Part shown: piece after piece, positions 16,087-24,592 of the stretch
Numbering within the stretch: position 1 is the first letter of the stretch
Layout: each line of letters opens with the position of its first letter
NCBI GenBank assembly: GCA_022340185.1
Contig: JAJDOK010000042.1
Coordinates: forward strand, 1 to 48,410
DNA from: Salaquimonas sp.
GTDB lineage: Bacteria; Pseudomonadota; Alphaproteobacteria; Rhizobiales; Rhizobiaceae
DNA length: 48,410 bases
Reading direction: 5' to 3'
Translations under genes and position numbers: made by a program
The notes under the pieces: model-generated
Databases searched by the model: none
Told to the model about the DNA's origin: nothing
Seen by the model: the letters and a program-made list of their open reading frames with translations, nothing else

Positions 16087-17638
16087 GCCTTGCGCTGCCG
16101 GCGCGCCCCCAGGACCGCTCGTTCTGTCGACCATGTCGCAGAACGGCCCGACCATCACGGCCATCAACGCGGCTGCCAACCGGCTCGGCCTTCATCCAGG
16201 CATGGCGCTCGCCGACGCGCGCGCCATCCACCCCGCACTTGCCGTCGAACATGCCGACGAGGCAGGGGACGCCGAGGCGCTCGCCCGGCTCGCACTTTGG
16301 TGCCAGTGCTTCAGCCCGCTCACCCGGCCCGACGCGCCGGACGGAAATGGGGCCGGCATCCTGCTCGACATCACCGGCTGCGCCCATCTGTTCGGCGGCG
16401 AAACCGGGCTGATCGCGGCGCTGGCGGCGCGCTTCGTCCGTTTCGGCCTGACGGCGAAAATCGCGATCGCGCCGACCATCGGCGCCGCCTGGGCGCTTTC
16501 CAGATATGGGCAAGGTGTGCAAATCGCCGACGGCCCCCTGCACGAGGCGCTTGCCCCCTTGCCGGTCGCCGCGCTCCGCCTCGACGAGCGGACGAATGTC
16601 GCGCTCAACCGGCTCGGCCTGAAGCGTATCGGCGACCTCATCGGCAAGCCGCGCGCGCCGCTCGTCGCCCGCTTCGGCCGCGAACTGACAGAAAGGCTCG
16701 ACCAGGCGCTCGGCCATGCCGGCGAGAGCTTCGAGGCGCTGGCCGCCCCGCCCGTGTGGCGCGTCGAACGGCGCTTCGCCGAACCGCTGATCACGCTGGA
16801 CGCCATCGAGACGGCGCTTCGTCTGCTTGCCTGCGATCTCGCCCGCCTGCTGGAGCGCGACGGCAAGGGCGCGCGGCAGCTGGAACTGGCCTTCTACCGC
16901 GTCGACGGCTGGTCTGCGCGCCGCGAGGTCAGGACCAGCGCACCGAGCCGCCAGGCCCGGCATCTTGCGCGCCTGCTCACCGAACGCCTCGACGCGATCG
17001 AGGGCGATGCCGGCTTCGGCTTCGAGGCGATGACGCTCGGCGCCTTCGATGTCGAGAACACCGAAACCCGCCAGCAGGCGCTTGCCGATGACGCGCGTGC
17101 GGCAAACGGCGGTCTCGCCCCGCTCATGGCTCCCCTCATAGACAGGCTCGTCAACCGCTGCGGTGCGGACCATGTCACCCGTTACGAACCCTTCGCCAGC
17201 CATCTGCCCGAGCGTTCGGCCCGCCCGGTCTCGGTGTTGCGTCAGGCCGGGCAGATCGCCGAGACGCATGACTGGAAAACCCATTTGGACGCGCTTGCCG
17301 ACGGCGCTTCCTTCGGCCGGCCGCTGCTGCTGTTTGCCCGGCCCGAGCCGGTCACCGCGATGTTTACGGTGCCGGATGGCCCGCCCGTGCGCTTCGAATG
17401 GCGCCGTGTCTCGCACCGCGTCACCCGCGCCGAGGGGCCGGAGCGCATCGCGCCGGAATGGTGGCGCGCGCCGCCAAAAAGCAGGAACGACCGGGCAGGG
17501 CGGCTGACGCGCGACTATTACCGCGTCGAGGACGAGAAGGGTCGCCGTTTCTGGCTCTACCGCGAGGGGCTTTTCGGGCGCGCCAATGACTGCCTCGACG
17601 CCATGCCGGCCTGGTTCATCCATGGAATATTCGCGTGA
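15971..17638 (+). CDS. imuB: ImuB, inactive Y-family polymerase-like protein
   Basis: A 555-residue Y-family polymerase homologue starting MKRFLSIWLPRWPIER, the usual ImuB start. The palm acidic residues of active DinB proteins are not apparent, as expected for ImuB, which serves as a hub that binds the beta clamp, ImuA and DnaE2. The C-terminal part has an ImuB-type WWR motif-like stretch (PEWWRAPPKSRNDRAGR) followed by RDYYRVED. The start at 15971 lies inside imuA in another frame, an overlap of 116 bases. The dnaE2 start follows 13 bases after the stop. Confidence 0.9.
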   Translation: MKRFLSIWLPRWPIERRFTGAAKGSAARPAAQNGPPPREPCAAGAPPGPLVLSTMSQNGPTITAINAAANRLGLHPGMALADARAIHPALAVEHADEAGDAEALARLALWCQCFSPLTRPDAPDGNGAGILLDITGCAHLFGGETGLIAALAARFVRFGLTAKIAIAPTIGAAWALSRYGQGVQIADGPLHEALAPLPVAALRLDERTNVALNRLGLKRIGDLIGKPRAPLVARFGRELTERLDQALGHAGESFEALAAPPVWRVERRFAEPLITLDAIETALRLLACDLARLLERDGKGARQLELAFYRVDGWSARREVRTSAPSRQARHLARLLTERLDAIEGDAGFGFEAMTLGAFDVENTETRQQALADDARAANGGLAPLMAPLIDRLVNRCGADHVTRYEPFASHLPERSARPVSVLRQAGQIAETHDWKTHLDALADGASFGRPLLLFARPEPVTAMFTVPDGPPVRFEWRRVSHRVTRAEGPERIAPEWWRAPPKSRNDRAGRLTRDYYRVEDEKGRRFWLYREGLFGRANDCLDAMPAWFIHGIFA

Positions 17639-17651
17639 GGGGAGTTTTCAC

Positions 17652-20600
17652 ATGACCGACTACGCGGAACTCGCCGTCACCACCAATTTCAGCTTCCTGC
17701 GCGGCGGCTCGCACGCCCATGAGCTGGTCGAGACAGCCGCCAGGCTGGGGCTGGCCGCCATCGGCGTCGCCGACCGCAACACGCTGGCCGGTGTCGTGCG
17801 CGCCCATGTCGCCGCGAAGGAGCATAACATCCGCCTTGTCGTGGGCAGCCGTCTTGTCACGCTCGACGGCTTCGAGGTGCTGTGCTTCCCCCTCGACCGC
17901 CCTGCCTATGGCCGTCTGACGAAATTGCTCACGACGGGTAACCGCCGTGCGCCCAAGGGCGAATGCCACCTGACCCTCGACGATCTGGCGATGCTTGAAA
18001 CGGGCCACCGCTTTATCGCCCATCGTTTCATAGCAATGCCGGCCTACGATTGGGACGCCGATTTCGAGGCGAACCTGGAACGCCTGGTGTCGATGTTTCC
18101 CGGTGCCGTTTATCTTGCGCTGAGTCCCTCCCATCGCGGCAATGACCGGACACGGCTTGAAAAGCTGGCAGCACTGGCCGAAAGCTGCCGCGCACCACTG
18201 ATCGCCGCCAATGACGTGCTCTACCACGCGCCGGAGCGCCGGCCATTGCAGGACCTGCTTACCTGCATCCGCGAGCACTGCACCATCGGCGAAGCGGGAT
18301 TTCGCCTGGAAAAGAACGCCGAGCGGCACCTGAAATCCGGCGCGGAAATGGCCCGCCTGCTGCCCGGCTGCGAAGCCGCTATTGCCCGCACGGTGGAATT
18401 GGCGAACGCCTGCGATTTTTCGCTTGCCGAACTGGAGTACCAGTATCCCGACGAACCGGCGGGCAAGAGCGCCACGCCCCAGGCCGAACTCGAACGCCTC
18501 ACCTGGCTCGGCGCGAAGGAACGCTTTCCCGACGGCTTGAGCGACAAGCATCGCGCGATGATCGAACACGAATTGCGGCTCGTCGCCGAACTGAACTTCG
18601 CCGCCTATTTCCTCACCGTCCACGACATCGTGCGATTCGCCCGTGCCCAGGACCCGCCGATCCTGTGCCAGGGCCGCGGCTCGGCGGCCAATTCCATCGT
18701 CTGCTATTGCCTCGGCATCACCTCGGTCAATCCGGCCGAGATCGACCTGCTGTTCGAGCGCTTCATTTCGGCCGAGCGCGGCGAACCGCCCGATATCGAC
18801 GTCGATTTCGAGCATGAGCGCCGCGAAGAGGTAATCCAGTACATCTATCGCAAATACGGCCGTCACCGCGCCGGTCTCGCCGCCACGGTCATCTGCTACC
18901 GTTCGCGCAGCGCCATCCGCGAGGCCGGCAAGGCGATGGGTCTGTCGGGCGATGTCGTCGGCGCCATGGCCGGCATGATCTGGGGCTTTTCCAACGAGGG
19001 ACCGGGCCGCCAGCGCGTCATCGAGGCCGGCCTCGATCCGGACGATCCGCGCCTGCGCCAGACCATGATTCTGGCCGGCCAGCTCGCCGGCTTCCCGCGC
19101 CATCTCTCCCAGCATGTCGGCGGCTTCGTCATGACGCGCGGCGCGCTCGACGAGGTCGTGCCCATCGCCAATGCGGCCATGAAGGACCGCACCGTGGTCG
19201 AATGGGACAAGGACGACCTTGACGCGCTCAAGATCCTGAAAGTCGACGTGCTGTCGCTCGGCATGCTGACCTGCATCCGCAAATCCTTCGATCTGCTGGA
19301 GGCCCATTACGGCCGGAAACTGGTGCTCGCCACCGTTCCGCGCGAGGACCCTGAGACCTATCAGATGATCCAGAAGGCCGACACCGTCGGCGTCTTCCAG
19401 ATCGAGAGCCGGGCGCAGATGTCGATGCTGCCGCGATTGAGGCCCGCCGATTTCTACGACCTCGTCATCGAGATCGCTATCGTGCGGCCTGGTCCGATCC
19501 AGGGCGACATGGTCCATCCCTATCTGCGCCGACGCCAGGGGCTGGAGAAGGTGGAGTTTCCTTCCAGGGCACTGGAGGAAGTGCTCGGCAAGACGCTGGG
19601 CGTGCCGCTCTTCCAGGAACAGGCGATGAAGATCGCCATCGTCGGCGCCGGCTTCTCGCCGGCCAAGGCCGACCGGCTGCGCCGCGCCATGGCGACCTTT
19701 AAGCGCAATGGCGATATCGGCACGTTCCGCGAGGATTTTATCACAGGCATGATCGCCAATGGCTACACGCCGGATTTCGCCGAGCGCTGCTTCAAGCAGA
19801 TCGAGGGCTTTTCCGATTACGGCTTTCCCGAGAGCCATTCGGCCAGTTTTGCGCTGCTCGCCTATGCCTCTTCCTGGCTGAAATGCCACTACCCGGATGT
19901 CTTCGCCTGCGCATTGCTGAATTCCCAGCCCATGGGTTTCTATTCTGCTTCCTCCATCGTGCGCGATTTCCGCGAACATGGCGGCGAGGTGCGCCCGGTC
20001 GATGTGAATTTCTCGGACTGGGATCATGAGTTGGAATCTACTCTCCCCCCTTGCGGGGGAGATGTCCCGCTAGGGACAGAGGAGGGTGCGGCGGCGCTCT
20101 CTGTTCTTCCCTCTCCCCCACGGGGAGAGGGTGGTGAGGCGAAAGCCGAGCCGGGTGAGGGGGCACTTGCCGCATATTCCGAACCCGCTGTCCCGTCCCC
20201 CTCATCCGGCGCTTCGCGCCACCTTCTCCCCGGTGGGGAGAAGGGGAAACCGCGTCTTTCCCTTCGCCTCGGCATGCGCCAGGTCCAGGGCATGCGCGAG
20301 GATGCGGCGCGACAGATCGTGGATGCGCGGGAAAATGGCTATCGTGATCTGCGCGACCTTTATTGGCGCACGGGAATTGATACCGGCACGTTGGAGCGCC
20401 TCGCCAATGCCGACGCCTTCCGCTCGATCGGCATGGATCGCCGCGCCGCGCTGTGGCAGGTGCGAGGCCTGAATGGCGGGTCTGGAGGGGCGCAGCGCAC
20501 CTCGGCCTCCGATCTGCCGCTATTCGCCGACAAGGAAATTGTGGCGGACAAGAAGGAGGGCAGGCAGGCATACCGCCCGCTGCAGGCCGAGCCGGAAGTC

Positions 20601-21110
20601 GATCTGCCGCAACTGTTGCCGGGCGAGCAGGTCGTCGAGGATTACGACACGCTGCGCCTGTCCCTGAAGGCCCACCCCGTCTCCTTCCTGCGCGAGCGGC
20701 TCGCCGCGCGCCGCGCGCTCAGGACCGCCGATCTGGAGACGCAGAAGAACGGCGCCTGGGCGAAGACCGCCGGCCTCGTGCTGGTGCGCCAGCGTCCCGG
20801 CACGGCTTCGGGCGTCATCTTCATCACGCTGGAGGACGAGACCGGCATCGCCAATGTCATCGTCTGGCCGAAGGTGTTCGAGAAGCATCGCCGCATCGTC
20901 ATGGGCGGCAAGATGATCATGGTCGAGGGCGAGTTGCAGAAGGAACAGGGCGTGATCCACCTGATCGCCCGGCGCCTGAGCGATCTAACGCGCGAACTGA
21001 TGGATACGATGACCGGTGTTATCCCCATTGCAGGAGCCGTGCAGGAGCCGAGCCTGTGGCGTCACCCGCGCAATACGCGGGTCCTGCCCAAGGGTAGGAA
21101 TTTCCACTGA
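17652..21110 (+). CDS. dnaE2: Error-prone DNA polymerase DnaE2 (ImuC) with an in-frame repeat insertion
   Basis: A 1152-residue C-family polymerase. Order: PHP domain (from MTDYAELAVTTNFSFLRGG), polymerase core with GRGSAANSIVCY and the catalytic PDIDVDF at 380-386, KILKVDVLSLGML, then HhH region and an OB fold (GVIFITLEDETGIANVIVWP) near the end. It carries out lesion bypass in the SOS response with ImuA and ImuB. GGGGAG precedes the ATG. Usual length is about 1080; the excess of about 70 residues falls at roughly 796-865, where the DNA is a palindromic RIME-like repeat read through in frame. The coding frame before and after matches the family without loss, so the gene appears intact. Confidence 0.92.
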   Translation: MTDYAELAVTTNFSFLRGGSHAHELVETAARLGLAAIGVADRNTLAGVVRAHVAAKEHNIRLVVGSRLVTLDGFEVLCFPLDRPAYGRLTKLLTTGNRRAPKGECHLTLDDLAMLETGHRFIAHRFIAMPAYDWDADFEANLERLVSMFPGAVYLALSPSHRGNDRTRLEKLAALAESCRAPLIAANDVLYHAPERRPLQDLLTCIREHCTIGEAGFRLEKNAERHLKSGAEMARLLPGCEAAIARTVELANACDFSLAELEYQYPDEPAGKSATPQAELERLTWLGAKERFPDGLSDKHRAMIEHELRLVAELNFAAYFLTVHDIVRFARAQDPPILCQGRGSAANSIVCYCLGITSVNPAEIDLLFERFISAERGEPPDIDVDFEHERREEVIQYIYRKYGRHRAGLAATVICYRSRSAIREAGKAMGLSGDVVGAMAGMIWGFSNEGPGRQRVIEAGLDPDDPRLRQTMILAGQLAGFPRHLSQHVGGFVMTRGALDEVVPIANAAMKDRTVVEWDKDDLDALKILKVDVLSLGMLTCIRKSFDLLEAHYGRKLVLATVPREDPETYQMIQKADTVGVFQIESRAQMSMLPRLRPADFYDLVIEIAIVRPGPIQGDMVHPYLRRRQGLEKVEFPSRALEEVLGKTLGVPLFQEQAMKIAIVGAGFSPAKADRLRRAMATFKRNGDIGTFREDFITGMIANGYTPDFAERCFKQIEGFSDYGFPESHSASFALLAYASSWLKCHYPDVFACALLNSQPMGFYSASSIVRDFREHGGEVRPVDVNFSDWDHELESTLPPCGGDVPLGTEEGAAALSVLPSPPRGEGGEAKAEPGEGALAAYSEPAVPSPSSGASRHLLPGGEKGKPRLSLRLGMRQVQGMREDAARQIVDARENGYRDLRDLYWRTGIDTGTLERLANADAFRSIGMDRRAALWQVRGLNGGSGGAQRTSASDLPLFADKEIVADKKEGRQAYRPLQAEPEVDLPQLLPGEQVVEDYDTLRLSLKAHPVSFLRERLAARRALRTADLETQKNGAWAKTAGLVLVRQRPGTASGVIFITLEDETGIANVIVWPKVFEKHRRIVMGGKMIMVEGELQKEQGVIHLIARRLSDLTRELMDTMTGVIPIAGAVQEPSLWRHPRNTRVLPKGRNFH
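20040..20246. repeat. RIME-like palindromic repeat inside dnaE2
   Basis: A mosaic of perfect inverted repeats: TCTCCCCC/GGGGGAGA (20042-20062), TGTCCC-GCTA-GGGACA (20063-20078), CCCTCTCCCC-CAC-GGGGAGAGGG (20109-20131), GGCGC-TTC-GCGCC (20208-20220) and CCTTCTCCCC-GGT-GGGGAGAAGG (20222-20244). This is the look of the Rhizobium intergenic mosaic elements (RIME) and relatives in Mesorhizobium. These are normally between genes; here the whole unit is translated as a Gly/Pro/Glu/Ser-rich linker with no stop. The exact ends and any target duplication cannot be fixed without an uninterrupted relative. Confidence 0.85.
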
Positions 21111-21124
21111 TTGAAGGCTCAAGC

Positions 21125-21385
21125 TTATGTGTTGAGAACGAGCTTGCCCTGCCCTGTGGTCTTCAGCCGGTAAAGCGCACCCTCGTGAACGATGCCGACC
21201 TCGTTCGTGCCTGCGAACAATGCCCGGCTTTCATAGACAGGCAGATTGGTCCGGCCGGCATCGCGGTGCGTCTCGTGCCGGGGGTATCTTCCCCGTTGCC
21301 GGCTTGGGGGCTGCTTGCGCCAGTACGGATTCCGGCAGGCCGCAAACGCAGTGTTTCGTTGAAATGATTGGCCATGGCGTAACAC
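21125..21385 (-). CDS. hemP: Hemin uptake protein HemP (GTG start or frameshifted)
   Basis: The last 40 residues are a clear HemP: LPVYESRALFAGT, EVGIVHEGALYRLK and a TGQGKLVLNT end. HemP is a small iron-regulated protein that accompanies haem uptake and promotes its expression in some bacteria. In the reading frame of this conserved end no ATG is available; the first usable start is GTG at 21385 with AGAGGGG close before it (86 residues). A different frame, from ATG at 21375 (MANHFNETLRLRP), has good GC3 and looks protein-like, and joining the two needs a one-base shift. So the gene is either GTG-started or carries a frameshift. Two RirA-type sites lie upstream. It converges with dnaE2. Confidence 0.7.
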   Translation of the reverse strand: MLRHGQSFQRNTAFAACRNPYWRKQPPSRQRGRYPRHETHRDAGRTNLPVYESRALFAGTNEVGIVHEGALYRLKTTGQGKLVLNT

Positions 21386-21452
21386 GATCCCCTCTGGATG
21401 CCGCGCTTGCCTCTGGCTGGCTGGGCGAACGTCTTCCGTGGATTCCGAATGT

Positions 21453-21467
21453 GGACAATTCTTATCA
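21453..21467. promoter_or_regulatory. Candidate RirA box, hemP proximal
   Basis: GGACAATTCTTATCA on the plus strand; TGATAAGAATTGTCC as read toward hemP. It fits GGA-N9-TC(A/C) and lies 68 bases before the GTG start. Confidence 0.55.
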
Positions 21468-21487
21468 GATTTTGGGTTGGACGCAAT

Positions 21488-21508
21488 ACTGGAGTAAAAT
21501 GATCCAGT
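21488..21508. promoter_or_regulatory. Candidate RirA box, hemP distal (21-bp inverted repeat)
   Basis: ACTGGA-N9-TCCAGT, a perfect 6-base inverted repeat whose core GGAGTAAAATGATCC (21491-21505) matches the shared iron operator. It is the most symmetrical of the five sites. It lies about 100 bases before hemP and just past the stop of the aldehyde dehydrogenase gene, both read on the minus strand. Confidence 0.6.
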
Positions 21509-21536
21509 TAAAATTGCCTTGATGCCATGCGCGCGT

Positions 21537-22946
21537 TTACATCGAACGGCGCGTGACCCATTTCAGGATCGCCAGCGGCGTGCGGTAGGGCGGGTATTTC
21601 ACCGACGGATCGGGCCAGGTCGAGCGTGTGACTACGGGCTTGGCATGCGAGAAGGTGTCGAAGCCGGCCTTGCCGTGATAGGCGCCCATGCCGCTGGCGC
21701 CGACACCACCAAACGGCAATTGCAGATTGATGAACTGCGCCATGGTGTCGTTGACCGTGATGCCGCCGGCCGAGAGGCGCTCGGTAACCTTTGCCTGCAG
21801 CGTCCTGTCTTTGGAGAAGAAATACAGCGCGAGCGGCTTGTCCCGGCTCTCGATTTTTTCCATCGCCTCATCAAGGTCGTCATAGGCGATCACTGGCAGG
21901 ATCGGCCCGAAGATCTCGTCGGCCATGATGGCGTCGTCCCAGCCGACATTGTCGATCAGCGTCGGCGCGATATAGCGTGCTTCCTCATCGCTCTCGCCGC
22001 CGGTGATGACGGGGCCGTTGCCGATCAGCCCGGTCAGGCGCTTGAAGTGTTGGGCATTGATGATCCGGCTGTAGTCCTTGCTCGCCTTCGGGTCCTTGCC
22101 GAAGGATTTTTCGATCGCCTTGACGATGCGCTCGGTGAGGGGCTGTTTGACCGAGCTGTGAACCAGCAGATAGTCGGGCGCGACGCAGGTCTGGCCGGCA
22201 TTGAGGAACTTGCCCCAGGCAATGCGCCGCGCCGCGCGGTCGAGATCGGCGTCCTTTTCGACGATGCAGGGGCTTTTCCCTCCCAGTTCCAGCGTCACCG
22301 GGGTGAGGTGCTTGGCAGCGGCGGCCATGACGATGCGGCCAATCCCGCCGCCGCCGGTGAACAGGATGTGGTCGAAGCGCTGTTCGAGCAGCGCCTGCGT
22401 TTCCTCGACACCGCCTTCGACGACCGCCACCTGTTCGCGCTCGAAAACCCCGCCGATCACCTTTGCAAGCGCCGCGGAAGTGTGCGGGGCCTGCTCGGAC
22501 GGTTTGATGATGGCCGTGTTTCCCGCCGCCAGCGCGGCAACCAGTGGTGCGACGGCGAGCAGGAAGGGGTAGTTCCACGGCGCGATGATCAGCACCGTGC
22601 CGAGCGGTTCGTATTCGATGCGGCTCGACCCCGGCTGCAGCAGCAGCGGCGTGCCGACGCGTTTTGGTCTTGCCCAGGACGACAGGTGACGAAGCGCATG
22701 CTTGATCTCGGCCAGCACAATGCCGATTTCGGTTGTCCAGATTTCCGATGTCGGCCGGCCGAGATCCTGGCGCACCGCTTCGATGATGTCCGCTTCGCCC
22801 CTGGTGATGGCGTTACGCAGGCGCTTGAGCTGTTCCTTGCGAAAACCGAGTTCCCGCGTCGACCCGCTCCTGAAGAAGGTCCGTTGGCGTTCGACCAGCG
22901 TGGTCACGGTGTCGTCTGTGGTCAAATCCTTGACGATCTCGTTCAT
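21537..22946 (-). CDS. Class 3 (coniferyl/fatty) aldehyde dehydrogenase
   Basis: A 469-residue NAD(P)-dependent aldehyde dehydrogenase of the ALDH3 type, shorter than the usual 490-500 residue classes. The general base is in VTLELGGKSP and the catalytic Cys in FLNAGQTCVAPDY; the nucleotide-binding APWNYPF segment is present. Relatives oxidise coniferyl aldehyde or medium-chain aldehydes to acids. The hydroxycinnamate operon is 16 kb away, so a shared pathway is only a possibility. The start at 22946 has GGGAGG about 6 bases before it; the frame extends 16 codons upstream without support. The gene stands alone, followed by the hemP promoter. Confidence 0.85.
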   Translation of the reverse strand: MNEIVKDLTTDDTVTTLVERQRTFFRSGSTRELGFRKEQLKRLRNAITRGEADIIEAVRQDLGRPTSEIWTTEIGIVLAEIKHALRHLSSWARPKRVGTPLLLQPGSSRIEYEPLGTVLIIAPWNYPFLLAVAPLVAALAAGNTAIIKPSEQAPHTSAALAKVIGGVFEREQVAVVEGGVEETQALLEQRFDHILFTGGGGIGRIVMAAAAKHLTPVTLELGGKSPCIVEKDADLDRAARRIAWGKFLNAGQTCVAPDYLLVHSSVKQPLTERIVKAIEKSFGKDPKASKDYSRIINAQHFKRLTGLIGNGPVITGGESDEEARYIAPTLIDNVGWDDAIMADEIFGPILPVIAYDDLDEAMEKIESRDKPLALYFFSKDRTLQAKVTERLSAGGITVNDTMAQFINLQLPFGGVGASGMGAYHGKAGFDTFSHAKPVVTRSTWPDPSVKYPPYRTPLAILKWVTRRSM

Positions 22947-23040
22947 GACGGCCTCCCGGTGCCGCGATTTTGATGCTTGGCTGAATTTGACCAAGGCATA
23001 CGCCGCGTCAGCCCAATTCGCAATCCAGGGGGCATCTCGA

Positions 23041-23054
23041 GCGTTTACAAACGC
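23041..23054. promoter_or_regulatory. Inverted repeat before uxuB
   Basis: GCGTTT-AC-AAACGC, a perfect 6-2-6 inverted repeat 57 bases before the uxuB start. It has the size of a LacI or GntR operator, but the binder is unknown. Confidence 0.35.
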
Positions 23055-23074
23055 CCCGGCTTCGGCTTGATAGC

Positions 23075-23085
23075 TGGTATGGCAG
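23075..23085. promoter_or_regulatory. TGGTATGGCAG motif shared with the gntR/dctP promoter
   Basis: This 11-mer differs by one base from TGGTATGGTAG at 30193-30203. It lies 26 bases before the uxuB start. Since the GntR gene at 30228 probably controls hexuronate genes, it may be half of its operator; the statistical support is thin. Confidence 0.3.
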
Positions 23086-23110
23086 TTCGATGAACGGCGA
23101 CACAGGGAAC

Positions 23111-24592
23111 ATGAGAAATCTCACTTCACTTGAGCATATCGCCGGGGGCGTTCGCCTGCCGCGCTACACGCCGGGCGACCATGGTGTCGGCATCGTCCAT
23201 CTCGGCATCGGCGCCTTTCACCGCGCCCATCAGGCCGTCTATACCGATGACGCGCTTGCCGCGGAGGGCGGGGATTGGCGGATCGTCGGCGCCAGTCTGC
23301 GTTCGACGGATATCGTCGACATCCTTGATCGCCAAAACGGTTTCTATACGCTGCTGGAACGCGGCCCGCAGGGTACATCGGCACGCGTGGTCGCCTCGAT
23401 CGAAAGGGCGATTGCCGCCTCCCGTGACCCGCAAGCCCTGCTGACCGCGATGGTCGACCCGGCCATCCGCATCGTCTCGATGACGGTGACCGAAAAGGCC
23501 TATGGCATCGATCGCGCCAACCGGGCGGTCGATCCGGCGCATCCCTCGATCGCGCCCGATCTTACCAGTCCGCGCGCGCCCTCCGGCGTGATCGGCCTGA
23601 TCGTCGAGTCGCTGCGTCAACGCCGTGACGCCGGCATCGCGCCCTACACCGTATTGTGCTGCGACAACCTGCCGGACAATGGCGGGCTGATCCGCGCCGG
23701 TGCGCTTGATTTAGCCCGCCGCGTCGACCCCGATCTCGCCGGATGGATCGAGGGCGAGGTTGCGTTCCCCGCGACCATGGTCGACCGCATCACGCCGGCC
23801 TCGACCGATACGACCCATGCAGACGCCGCTCGCCTGACCGGATGCCGTGACGAGGCGGCGGTCGAGACCGAACCGTTTACCCAATGGGTGATCGAGGATG
23901 AATTTTCTTCCGGCCGGCCGGCATGGGAGGCGGGCGGGGCGATCTTCACCTCCGATGTCGCGCCCTACGAGCACATGAAGCTCCGCATGCTGAACGGCTC
24001 GCATTCGCTGATGGCCTATGCCGGTTTTCTCGCCGGGCTGAAATATGTCCGCGACGCAATCGCCTGGCCACCGCTCGCAGCCCTTGTACGCCGGCATCTG
24101 ACTGTCGCCGCCTCGACGCTGAGGCCGCTCGAAGGCGTTGACTTCGCCGACTACGCCGCCGCGCTTGTCGAGCGTTTCGCCAACCCGGCAATCGCCCACG
24201 AGACCTACCAGATCGCCATGGACGGCACCGAGAAACTGCCGCAGCGCATCCTGTTGCCGGCGCTGGCGCATCTGGAAGAGGGCGGAGACATCCGTTCCTT
24301 CGCCTGGGCCACGGCCGCCTGGATGCACTACTGCCTCGGCCGCAACGAAACGGGCGAAGCCTATGCGCTGCGCGATCCGCGCGAGGCGGAAATCGCCGGC
24401 GCTGTCGCGAAGGCCGGCAACCATGCCCCGGCGATCGCCGGGGCGTTGATGGACTTGCCCGTCTTCGTGCCGCAGGCGCTTGCTGCCAGCCCTGTCTGGC
24501 GCGATACCGTGACCGAAATCCTCGGCGATATCCTCGAACGTGGCATGCGTCCGGCCATCGAGGCTGAGGCGGCACGCATCGAAGCTTCCTAA
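23111..24592 (+). CDS. uxuB: Fructuronate reductase (mannitol dehydrogenase family)
   Basis: A 493-residue member of the long-chain mannitol dehydrogenase family. The NAD-binding start is VGIVHLGIGAFHRAHQA, and the family segments VTEKAYG, CDNLPDNGGL and KLRMLNGSHS (with the catalytic Lys) are all visible. Mannitol 2-dehydrogenase and fructuronate reductase look alike, but its neighbours uxaC and uxuA make D-fructuronate to D-mannonate the expected reaction. The start at 23111 has AGGG four bases before it; an ATG at 23090 has none. It converges with uxaC and the two stop codons share bases (CTAA, 24589-24592). Confidence 0.88.
   Translation: MRNLTSLEHIAGGVRLPRYTPGDHGVGIVHLGIGAFHRAHQAVYTDDALAAEGGDWRIVGASLRSTDIVDILDRQNGFYTLLERGPQGTSARVVASIERAIAASRDPQALLTAMVDPAIRIVSMTVTEKAYGIDRANRAVDPAHPSIAPDLTSPRAPSGVIGLIVESLRQRRDAGIAPYTVLCCDNLPDNGGLIRAGALDLARRVDPDLAGWIEGEVAFPATMVDRITPASTDTTHADAARLTGCRDEAAVETEPFTQWVIEDEFSSGRPAWEAGGAIFTSDVAPYEHMKLRMLNGSHSLMAYAGFLAGLKYVRDAIAWPPLAALVRRHLTVAASTLRPLEGVDFADYAAALVERFANPAIAHETYQIAMDGTEKLPQRILLPALAHLEEGGDIRSFAWATAAWMHYCLGRNETGEAYALRDPREAEIAGAVAKAGNHAPAIAGALMDLPVFVPQALAASPVWRDTVTEILGDILERGMRPAIEAEAARIEAS

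Noticed and set aside
17616-20027. Long open frame (803 codons) on the minus strand opposite dnaE2
   Set aside because: It mirrors the codon bias of the strongly supported dnaE2 gene. High-GC genes give long antisense frames, and the translation has no recognisable domain.
20040-20246. CRISPR-like or invertible element interpretation of the palindromes in dnaE2
   Set aside because: The repeats are nested inverted repeats of unequal sequence with no regular spacers; they fit an intergenic mosaic element instead.
21519-22973. Open frame of 484 codons opposite the aldehyde dehydrogenase
   Set aside because: It is a shadow; the ALDH active-site motifs are on the other strand.
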